From Mycobacterium gordonae (GTDB lineage: Bacteria; Actinomycetota; Actinomycetes; Mycobacteriales; Mycobacteriaceae), in assembly GCF_002101675.1 (NCBI RefSeq), contig NZ_LQOY01000197.1:1-64000 (forward strand): a stretch of 64,000 nucleotides of DNA, given 5' to 3'. The notes below the pieces were generated by a model. The model had not been told where the DNA came from. It saw nothing but the letters and a program-made list of their open reading frames with translations, and did not search any database. This document shows, in pieces, positions 51,116 to 58,044 of the stretch. The first letter of the stretch is position 1, and each line of letters starts with the position of its first letter. Position numbers and translations under genes: made by a program.

Positions 51116-51991
51116 GTGGCGAAATGGTTGAGCGCACCTGCCCGTGGCGGATCGATGACGACGCGGGCCAAGGACAGCGACCGGCAGGATGCTTGCAACA
51201 TTCTCGACAAGGCGCTCAACGACGGCGAGTTGTCGATGGAGGAGCACCGGGAGCGGGTCAGCGCCGCCACCAACGCCGTCACCCTCGGTGACCTGCAGCA
51301 CCTGGTCGACGATCTGCAGTCCGCAGAGAGTGAGCACCCCGCCCAGATGCCGAAACTCAAGACGCAGGCCAGGCGCTCGGGATTAGGCTTGGCCGCCGCG
51401 GCCTTCGGCGTCACGGTGCTGCTGGGAATCGGCATCGGCTGGGGCCTGTACGGCAACACCACGTCCCCGCTGGACTTCACCTCCGACCCCGGTGCCAAGT
51501 CCGACGGCATCGCGGCCGTGGTGCTGACTCCGCCCAAGCAGCTGCAGTCCCTCGGCGGCCTCACCGGCCTGCTCGAGCAGACCCGCAAACGTTTCGGCGA
51601 CACCATGGGCTACCGGCTGCTGGTGTATCCGGACTACGCCTCCATCGATCGCAAGGATCCCACCGACGACCGGCGGGTCCTCGACTACACCTACCGCGGC
51701 GGATGGGGCGATCCGAGCAGCTCCGCCCGCAACAGCAGCACCGATAGCGAGCTGGTGGACCTGGGCAAGTTCGACGTCAAGACGGTGGTGGGGATCCTGC
51801 GCGGGGCCCCCGAGACCGTCGGCATCAAGCAGCAGGACGTCAAATCGAGCTACCTGATCGTCGAACCGGCGAAGGATCCCACCACTCCCGGCGCGCTGTC
51901 GCTGACCATTTACGTCTCCAGCGACTACGGCAGTGGCTACATCGAGCTGGCCGGGGACGGCACGGTCAAGCAGGTTCATTACGTGAGCTGA
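51116..51991 (+). CDS. DUF1707 domain membrane protein (Rv0048c-like)
   Basis: About 291 residues from GTG 51116, or 278 from ATG 51155. The DUF1707 domain (RAKDSDRQDACNILDKALND, then SMEEHRERVSAATNAVTLGD) is followed by one transmembrane helix (LAAAAFGVTVLLGIGIGWGL) and a C-terminal extracytoplasmic region of about 190 residues with no name. DUF1707 occurs at the cytosolic N-terminus of many actinobacterial membrane proteins. Divergent from the Rv0049-like gene. Neither start has a good ribosome site. Confidence 0.87.
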   Translation: MAKWLSAPARGGSMTTRAKDSDRQDACNILDKALNDGELSMEEHRERVSAATNAVTLGDLQHLVDDLQSAESEHPAQMPKLKTQARRSGLGLAAAAFGVTVLLGIGIGWGLYGNTTSPLDFTSDPGAKSDGIAAVVLTPPKQLQSLGGLTGLLEQTRKRFGDTMGYRLLVYPDYASIDRKDPTDDRRVLDYTYRGGWGDPSSSARNSSTDSELVDLGKFDVKTVVGILRGAPETVGIKQQDVKSSYLIVEPAKDPTTPGALSLTIYVSSDYGSGYIELAGDGTVKQVHYVS

Positions 51992-52048
51992 GCGGCGCCA
52001 CCCGAATGTGACTAACAGCGCATTAACGGACGGTGCTGTTGTCGCTAA

Positions 52049-52066
52049 TATATCGGAGCGATACTA
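52049..52066. promoter_or_regulatory. Palindromic operator candidate upstream of the PadR gene
   Basis: TATCG-GAG-CGATA (52051-52063) is a perfect palindrome inside an AT-rich patch (TAATATATCGGAGCGATACT) 56 bases before the PadR start. It is the only AT-rich segment in the area. The PadR-type repressor is the likely ligand. Confidence 0.5.
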
Positions 52067-52118
52067 TGACCCGAGGCGTCGTATCGTCGTAACAAGCCAC
52101 GTAACAGGAGGTGAATCG

Positions 52119-52661
52119 ATGCTGGAACTGGCTATTTTGGGGCTCCTCATCGAGTCACCCATGCACGGCTACGAGCTGCGCAAACGCCTGACCGGGCTGC
52201 TCGGCGCCTTCCGGGCGTTCTCCTACGGGTCGTTGTACCCGGCGCTGCGGCGGATGCAGGCCGACGGGCTGATCGCCGAGAACGCCGCGCCGGCGGGGAC
52301 GCCGGTGCGACGCGCCCGACGGGTATACCAGCTCACGGACGAAGGCCGCCGCCGCTTTACCGAACTTGTCGCCGACACCGGTCCGCACAACTACACCGAT
52401 GACGGCTTCGGAGTGCACCTGGCATTTTTCAACCGCACTCCGGCGGAGGCGCGGATGCGCATCCTGGAAGGCCGGCGCCGTCAGGTCGAGGAGCGCCGGG
52501 AAGGCCTGCGTGAAGCAGTCGCGCGGGCCAGCAGTTCGTTTGACCGCTACACCCGTCAACTGCATCAACTCGGGCTGGAGTCCAGCGAGCGTGAGGTCAA
52601 GTGGCTTAACGAGCTCATCGCCGCGGAGCGGGCAGCGCCCAACACCGTCGAACAGACGTAA
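52119..52661 (+). CDS. PadR family transcriptional regulator (Rv0047c-like)
   Basis: A 180-residue PadR regulator. The winged helix (about 1-90) has ELAILGLLIESPMHGYELRK, FSYGSLYPALRRMQADGLI and RARRVYQLTDEGRRRF; a helical C-terminal dimerisation domain follows. ATG 52119 has an exceptionally strong ribosome site (AGGAGGTGA). It lies 59 bases upstream of ino1 on the same strand, so the two are probably co-transcribed and the regulator may control inositol synthesis. Confidence 0.92.
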   Translation: MLELAILGLLIESPMHGYELRKRLTGLLGAFRAFSYGSLYPALRRMQADGLIAENAAPAGTPVRRARRVYQLTDEGRRRFTELVADTGPHNYTDDGFGVHLAFFNRTPAEARMRILEGRRRQVEERREGLREAVARASSSFDRYTRQLHQLGLESSEREVKWLNELIAAERAAPNTVEQT

Positions 52662-52720
52662 TCCCCTCGCACGAAACCAACGCAAGACATCCAAAGATAC
52701 GAAGGTTAGGAGAACGCCCA

Positions 52721-53824
52721 ATGAGTGGGAACACACAGGCGTCGACTGAGGTACGAGTCGCCATCGTCGGCGTCGGCAACTGCGCGTCCTCGCTGGTTCA
52801 GGGCGTCGAGTACTACTACAACGCCGACGACACGGCGTCCGTCCCCGGCTTGATGCACGTCCGGTTCGGCCCGTACCACGTTCGTGACGTCAAGTTCGTG
52901 GCCGCCTTCGACGTCGACGCCAAGAAGGTCGGCTTTGACCTGTCCGACGCGATCTACGCCTCGGAGAACAACACCATCAAGATCGCCGACGTGCCGCCGA
53001 CCAACGTGGTGGTGCAGCGCGGCCCGACCCTCGACGGCATCGGCAAGTACTACGCCGACACCATCGAGCTGTCCGACGACGAGCCGGTCGACGTGGTGAA
53101 GGTCCTCAAGGACAACAAGGTCGACGTGCTGGTGTCCTACCTGCCCGTGGGCTCGGAAGAGGCCGACAAGTTCTACGCCCAGTGCGCGATCGACGCCGGG
53201 GTGGCGTTCGTGAATGCGTTGCCGGTGTTCATCGCCTCCGACCCGGTGTGGGCCAAGAAGTTCAAGGATGCCGGCGTACCGATCATCGGCGACGACATCA
53301 AGAGCCAGGTGGGCGCGACGATCACCCACCGCGTGATGGCCAAGCTGTTCGAGGACCGCGGCGTCACGCTGGACCGCACCTACCAGCTCAACGTCGGCGG
53401 CAACATGGACTTCAAGAACATGCTCGAGCGCGAGCGCCTCGAGTCCAAGAAGGTCTCCAAGACCCAGGCCGTCACGTCCAACCTCACCGGCTCACTCGCC
53501 GGCAAGGTCGAGGACAAGAACGTCCACATCGGCCCGTCCGACCACGTCGCCTGGCTCGACGACCGCAAGTGGGCCTACGTGCGCCTGGAAGGCCGCGCCT
53601 TCGGTGACGTGCCGCTGAACCTGGAGTACAAGCTCGAGGTCTGGGACTCCCCGAACTCGGCCGGCATCATCATCGATGCCGTGCGCGCGGCCAAGATCGC
53701 CAAGGACCGCGGCATCGGCGGACCGGTGATCCCGGCGTCGGCATACCTGATGAAGAGCCCGCCGGAGCAGCTGGCCGACGACATCGCGCGCACGCAGCTC
53801 GAAGAGTTCATCAACGAGGGCTAG
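52721..53824 (+). CDS. ino1: Inositol-1-phosphate synthase
   Basis: A 367-residue myo-inositol-1-phosphate synthase making inositol for phosphatidylinositol, mannosides and mycothiol from glucose-6-phosphate with NAD. It has the Rossmann VAIVGVGNCASSLVQG (about 13-28), SYLPVGSEEADKFYAQCAID, PIIGDDIKSQVGATITHR, and LNVGGNMDFKNMLERERLES with active-site lysines. ATG 52721 follows TTAGGAGAAC. The length equals that of the M. tuberculosis enzyme (Rv0046c). Confidence 0.98.
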   Translation: MSGNTQASTEVRVAIVGVGNCASSLVQGVEYYYNADDTASVPGLMHVRFGPYHVRDVKFVAAFDVDAKKVGFDLSDAIYASENNTIKIADVPPTNVVVQRGPTLDGIGKYYADTIELSDDEPVDVVKVLKDNKVDVLVSYLPVGSEEADKFYAQCAIDAGVAFVNALPVFIASDPVWAKKFKDAGVPIIGDDIKSQVGATITHRVMAKLFEDRGVTLDRTYQLNVGGNMDFKNMLERERLESKKVSKTQAVTSNLTGSLAGKVEDKNVHIGPSDHVAWLDDRKWAYVRLEGRAFGDVPLNLEYKLEVWDSPNSAGIIIDAVRAAKIAKDRGIGGPVIPASAYLMKSPPEQLADDIARTQLEEFINEG

Positions 53825-53961
53825 AGCCTCGGGGTAGCTCGCCGAAACTGAGGTCTTGCAGAGGGTTTCTCGTACATTGTCTGCAGATCTTCAGGCGGGA
53901 TGGTGCGCTTTGCGGCCAGGTAGCTATTGGTGGTCCTGCGCCGGTTCGTAGAGTCAGTGGC

Positions 53962-54864
53962 GTGACCGACGCCTCCTCTGACGACCTGACCGGGCTCTCC
54001 GAGTTCGACCTGCTGGCCGAGAACGCCGAACAGGCCGGCGTCTCCGGTCCGCTACCTGCCGTCGAGCGGGTGGACGCGGGTGCCATCAGCGCGCTGCGCT
54101 GGGGCGGAACCCGGCCGCGGGTGGTCTTCCTGCACGGCGGCGGTCAGAACGCCCACACCTGGGACACGGTGATCGTCGGTCTCGGCGAGCCCGCGCTCGC
54201 GGTGGACCTGCCCGGGCACGGCCATTCCTCCTGGCGCGACGACGGTGACTACTCACCCCAGCACAACGCCGACGCGTTGGCGCCGGTCCTGCGTGACCTT
54301 GCCCCCGACGCCGAGCTGGTTATCGGCATGTCGCTGGGCGGCCTGACGGGCATCCGACTCGGCGCCCTGGCACCGGAGCTGATCAACGAACTGGTCCTCA
54401 TCGACGTCACCCCGTCGGCGTTGCAGCGCCACTCCGAGATGACCAAGGAGCAGCAGGGCACGGTCGCACTGATGCACGGCGAGCGCGAATTCCCCAGCTT
54501 CCAAGCCATGCTGGACCTGACGATCGCTGCCGCGCCGCACCGCGAGGTAAAGGCGTTGCGCCGCGGCGTCTTCCACAACTCGCGCCGACTGGACAACGGC
54601 AACTGGACCTGGCGTTACGACGCGATCCGGGTCTTCCCAGACTTCAGCACGTTGTGGGACGACGTCGATGCGCTGACCGCGCCGGTGACCCTGATCCGCG
54701 GCGGCTCCTCGGGGTTCGTCAATGACGACGATGTCGCCGAACTCGGCCGGCGTGCAACGTATTTCAAGGATGCGCACATCGTAGAGAATTCCGGCCACTC
54801 GGTGCAGAGTGACCAGCCGCGCGCCCTGATCGATCTCCTACGCACGGTGATCGGCACGGCTTGA
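53962..54864 (+). CDS. Alpha/beta hydrolase, esterase (Rv0045c-like)
   Basis: A 300-residue alpha/beta hydrolase. The oxyanion region is VVFLHGGGQNAHTWD, the nucleophile is Ser in VIGMSLGGLTGIRLG (about residue 124), and the final His is in ENSGHSVQSDQP (about 279). LAVDLPGHGHSSW precedes the elbow. It corresponds in place and sequence character to Rv0045c, a known esterase. GTG 53962 start. The stop overlaps an alternative TTG start of the next gene by four bases, so the two may be coupled. Confidence 0.92.
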   Translation: MTDASSDDLTGLSEFDLLAENAEQAGVSGPLPAVERVDAGAISALRWGGTRPRVVFLHGGGQNAHTWDTVIVGLGEPALAVDLPGHGHSSWRDDGDYSPQHNADALAPVLRDLAPDAELVIGMSLGGLTGIRLGALAPELINELVLIDVTPSALQRHSEMTKEQQGTVALMHGEREFPSFQAMLDLTIAAAPHREVKALRRGVFHNSRRLDNGNWTWRYDAIRVFPDFSTLWDDVDALTAPVTLIRGGSSGFVNDDDVAELGRRATYFKDAHIVENSGHSVQSDQPRALIDLLRTVIGTA

Positions 54865-54881
54865 GGCCTACGGTGGTCTCT

Positions 54882-55682
54882 ATGACCTCCCCCGTACTCC
54901 CCGACCTTCCCATCCGCATCGGCGTGCAACTGCAACCCCAGCACGCCCCGCAGTACGACCAGATCCGCGACGCCGTCCGCCGCTGCGAAGACATGGGCGT
55001 GGATGTCGCGTTCAACTGGGACCACTTCTTCCCGCTCTACGGCGATCCCGATGGCGCCCATTTCGAATGCTGGACCATGCTCGGGGCTTGGGCCGAGCAG
55101 ACCTCCCGCATCCAGATCGGCGCATTGGTAACGTGCAACTCCTACCGCAACCCGGAACTTCTGGCCGACATGGCCCGCACCGTGGACCACATCTCGGACG
55201 GTCGGCTCATTCTCGGCATCGGCTCGGGCTGGAAGCAGAAGGACTATGACGAGTACGGCTACGAGTTCGGCACGGCCGGCAGCCGGCTCGACGATCTGGC
55301 CAGCGCACTCCCCCGGATCACCTCGCGTCTGCGCAAGCTGAACCCGGCGCCCACCCGGGACATCCCGGTGCTGATCGGCGGGGGCGGCGAGCGCAAGACG
55401 CTGCGCCTGGTGGCCGAGCATGCCGACATCTGGCACAGCTTCGCCTCCAAGGACGAGTTCCCGGCCAAGGCGGCGGTGCTGGCCCAGCACTGCGAGGCGG
55501 TCGGACGCGACCCGGCCACCATCGAACGTTCCGCCTCGGCCGGCAACGGGTCAGAGGTGGTCAGCAACGCCGAAGCGCTGGCCGGACTCGGGGTCACGAT
55601 GCTGACTGTCGGCTGCGACGGACCCGACTACGACCTTTCGGGCGCCGAGGCGCTCTGCCGATGGCGCGACAGTTTGTCTTAA
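54882..55682 (+). CDS. LLM-class F420-dependent oxidoreductase (Rv0044c-like)
   Basis: A 266-residue luciferase-like monooxygenase-fold enzyme. It has VAFNWDHFFPLYGDP, LGAWAEQTSRIQIGALVTCN, ARTVDHISDGRLILGIGSGW and IPVLIGGGGERKTLRLVAEH. The DGRLILGIGSGW motif is characteristic of actinobacterial F420-dependent members. It probably transfers hydride from F420H2 to an unknown substrate. ATG 54882 is used; a TTG at 54861 overlapping the upstream stop is possible. Confidence 0.92.
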   Translation: MTSPVLPDLPIRIGVQLQPQHAPQYDQIRDAVRRCEDMGVDVAFNWDHFFPLYGDPDGAHFECWTMLGAWAEQTSRIQIGALVTCNSYRNPELLADMARTVDHISDGRLILGIGSGWKQKDYDEYGYEFGTAGSRLDDLASALPRITSRLRKLNPAPTRDIPVLIGGGGERKTLRLVAEHADIWHSFASKDEFPAKAAVLAQHCEAVGRDPATIERSASAGNGSEVVSNAEALAGLGVTMLTVGCDGPDYDLSGAEALCRWRDSLS

Positions 55683-55782
55683 GCCGCGCTTCATCTGCGA
55701 AACATCTCAACCTTGCCGCCCAGTCGTGAGAAACTTGCCGCGCTGGAGCCCGTCGGGGGGCGAAAAGAGATGTAACGAACTG

Positions 55783-56490
55783 ATGCCTAAGAAGTATGGG
55801 ATCAAAGAAAAAGACCAGGTGGTCACGCACCTTCTCAACTTGGTGCTGACCGGAAAACTGCGCAGCGGTGACCGTGTCGACCGCAACGAGATAGCCCAGG
55901 AACTGGGCATCAGCCGGGTCCCCATCCAGGAGGCGTTGGTCCAGCTCGAACATGACGGCATCGTCTCCACGCGGTACCACCGCGGCGCGTTCGTCGAGCG
56001 CTTCGACGAGTCGACCGTCTTGGAACACCACGAACTCGATGGCCTGCTGAACGGGATCGCCTCCGCCCGGGCTGCGGCCAACCCGACGCCACGCATCCTG
56101 AGTGAACTGGATGCGCTGCTGCGCTCGCTGCGCGCCGCCAGGGAGCCGCGGAACTTCGCCGAGATCGCCTGGGAGTACCGCCGGGTGGTAAACGACGAGT
56201 ACGCCGGGCCGCGACTGCACGCCACCATTCGGGCGTCACAGAACCTCATTCCCCGCGTCTTTTTCATGACCTACCAGCACAGCCGCGAGGACATGCTGCC
56301 GTTTTACGAAGAGGAGAATGCCGCCCTGCATCGGCGCGACCCCGAGGCCGCCAGGGCGGCATGCATCGCGCGCTCCGAGCTGATGGCCAAGACCATGGTG
56401 GCCGAGCTGTGCAGGCGCGGGGTTTTCATCACACGCGAGGAATGTGCTGAGCCGGCAGCCGCGCGTGAGCGGTCGCCGATCGTGCTCTGA
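55783..56490 (+). CDS. GntR family transcriptional regulator (Rv0043c-like)
   Basis: A 235-residue FadR-subfamily GntR regulator. The winged helix (about 10-75) has LTGKLRSGDRVDRNEIAQEL, GISRVPIQEALVQLEHDGIV and HRGAFVERFDE; the C-terminal helical FCD-type effector domain follows. ATG 55783 is chosen where homology starts. It lies 100 bases after the F420-dependent oxidoreductase. Effector and targets unknown. Confidence 0.92.
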   Translation: MPKKYGIKEKDQVVTHLLNLVLTGKLRSGDRVDRNEIAQELGISRVPIQEALVQLEHDGIVSTRYHRGAFVERFDESTVLEHHELDGLLNGIASARAAANPTPRILSELDALLRSLRAAREPRNFAEIAWEYRRVVNDEYAGPRLHATIRASQNLIPRVFFMTYQHSREDMLPFYEEENAALHRRDPEAARAACIARSELMAKTMVAELCRRGVFITREECAEPAAARERSPIVL

Positions 56491-56823
56491 ACGAAAACGA
56501 CCCGCACCGCCACGCTCTCGCGGCAATGCGGGTGGCGATCGCCCGCACTGGTGCGTCGGCGTCGGACCCCGGGGAGGGTGCAGGGGGTCCTGCAACTCCT
56601 CGCGGATCCAGGGCGCCGACGGGACGACGATGGTGATGGTCCCCATGAGACCACGGCAAAGTCGTAGCGTCCGGGCCTCCGGAGCGGATATTCGAAGCCG
56701 CAGAGACCTCGCGGCTACAGCGGTTCCTTTTCTAGGTGCTGTGACCCGCACTTTTCTTGCGCGGCCACGCCCGCTTCACGCATTGTCTCCACCCGCGGGC
56801 GTCGCGGGTTAGACTGCCGGTTT
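56491..56823. other. Intergenic region between GntR and MarR genes
   Basis: About 330 bases without a supported gene. ACCCGCA...TGCGGGT near its left end (about 56500-56534) could form a terminator-like hairpin after the GntR gene, though without a T-run. The MarR promoter should lie at the right end. Confidence 0.4.
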
Positions 56824-57318
56824 ATGGCGGACAGCGAACCCACAGCCCCGGAGGTGTCGGAGCTGGCGGAAGGGTTGCACCGCTCCTTGTCCAAGCTGTC
56901 CACGCTTCTGCGCCGCGGCGATCCGACCAGCGGGGCGGTAGCCGGTGAGTTGACACTGGCTCAGTTGTCGATCCTGATCACCCTGCTCGATCGGGGTCCG
57001 ATCAGGATGACCGACCTGGCCGCGCACGAGCGGGTTCGCACCCCCACGACCACGGTGGCAATTCGCCGGCTTGAGAAGGTCGGGCTGGTCAAGCGCTCTC
57101 GCGACCCGTCGGATCTGCGCGCGGTGCTCGTCGACATCACGCCGCAGGGCCGGGCGGTGCACAACGAGTCGCTGGCCAACCGTCACGCCGCCCTGGCGGC
57201 GATGCTCAGTCAACTGCCCAAGTCAGACCTGGACATCCTGATGGAGGCGTCGGCGCCGCTGGCCCGGCTCGCCAGCGGTGAACCGGCCACCCCTGCGGCG
57301 GACCCCGACGACGCGTGA
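56824..57318 (+). CDS. MarR family transcriptional regulator (Rv0042c-like)
   Basis: A 164-residue MarR repressor. The winged helix (about 40-110) has GELTLAQLSILITLLDRGPI, RMTDLAAHERVRTPTTTVAI and RRLEKVGLVKRSRDPSDLRA, which ends in the basic wing. A palindrome typical of MarR operators lies between its stop and the SDR gene. Repression of the downstream SDR gene is therefore likely. The ligand is unknown. Confidence 0.92.
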   Translation: MADSEPTAPEVSELAEGLHRSLSKLSTLLRRGDPTSGAVAGELTLAQLSILITLLDRGPIRMTDLAAHERVRTPTTTVAIRRLEKVGLVKRSRDPSDLRAVLVDITPQGRAVHNESLANRHAALAAMLSQLPKSDLDILMEASAPLARLASGEPATPAADPDDA

Positions 57319-57327
57319 AAGTGTTTG

Positions 57328-57346
57328 TTGCCAATATGATTGGTAA
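57328..57346. promoter_or_regulatory. MarR-type operator upstream of the SDR gene
   Basis: TTGCCAAT-ATG-ATTGGTAA is an 8+8 palindrome with one mismatch, located 9 bases after the MarR stop and 10 bases before the SDR start. Its size and half-site TTGCCAAT suit MarR dimers. Occupancy would block a promoter here. Confidence 0.65.
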
Positions 57347-57356
57347 CTACTGAACG

Positions 57357-58025
57357 ATGCCCACCGCACTCATCACCGGCGCCAGTGGCGGCATCGGCGC
57401 CGCCATCGCGACCGCGCTGGCACCCACCCACACGCTGTTGTTGGCCGGTCGGCCGTCGTCGCGCCTGGACGCCGTCGCCGAACGGCTCGGTGCCACCACG
57501 TTTCCGCTGGACCTGACCGACACCGACTCGATCGAAGCCAGTTGCGAAGTGATCGACCAGCTCGACGTGCTCGTGCACAACGCCGGGGTTTCCATTCCGG
57601 GTCGGGTCGACGAGTCGCACGTGGACGAGTGGCGGGCCACCTTCAGTGTCAATGTCTTTGGCGCGGTGGCTCTTACGTTGACGCTGTTGCCGGCGCTGCG
57701 GCAGGCGAGAGCCCGGGTGGTGTTCATCAACTCCGGTTCGGGCCGCAATGTCTCATCCGGCATGGCCTCCTACTCGGCCAGCAAGTTCGCCCTGCGCGCC
57801 TTCGCCGATTCGCTGCGCGCGGATGAGCCGGCGCTGCTCGTGACGTCGGTGCATCCTGGCCGAGTGGACACCGACATGCAGCGCGAACTGGTCGCTTACG
57901 AGGGCGGCGAGTACGACCCCGCGAAATTCTTGCGACCCGAGACCGTCGCCGAGGTGGTGGCCAACGTGGTGGCCACGCCACGGGACGGCCACGTGCACGA
58001 AGTGGTGATCCGCCCGCGCGGATGA
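57357..58025 (+). CDS. SDR family oxidoreductase
   Basis: A compact 222-residue SDR: TGASGGIGAAIA (about 7-18), HNAGVS, VFINSGSGRN with the active Ser, and YSASKFALRAFADSLR with Tyr and Lys. The C-terminus has VHEVVIRPRG, shorter than most SDRs. I do not recall an SDR between Rv0042c and leuS in H37Rv, so it may be a lineage-specific gene. The MarR-type palindrome directly upstream suggests control by the adjacent regulator. Confidence 0.88.
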   Translation: MPTALITGASGGIGAAIATALAPTHTLLLAGRPSSRLDAVAERLGATTFPLDLTDTDSIEASCEVIDQLDVLVHNAGVSIPGRVDESHVDEWRATFSVNVFGAVALTLTLLPALRQARARVVFINSGSGRNVSSGMASYSASKFALRAFADSLRADEPALLVTSVHPGRVDTDMQRELVAYEGGEYDPAKFLRPETVAEVVANVVATPRDGHVHEVVIRPRG

Positions 58026-58044
58026 CCTGGTCACACGACCAGGT
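58025..58044. terminator. Hairpin between convergent SDR and leuS genes
   Basis: ACCTGGTC-ACAC-GACCAGGT is a perfect 8-base stem overlapping the ends of both convergent genes. There is no T-run, but the position suggests a shared bidirectional terminator or a barrier to read-through. Confidence 0.5.
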
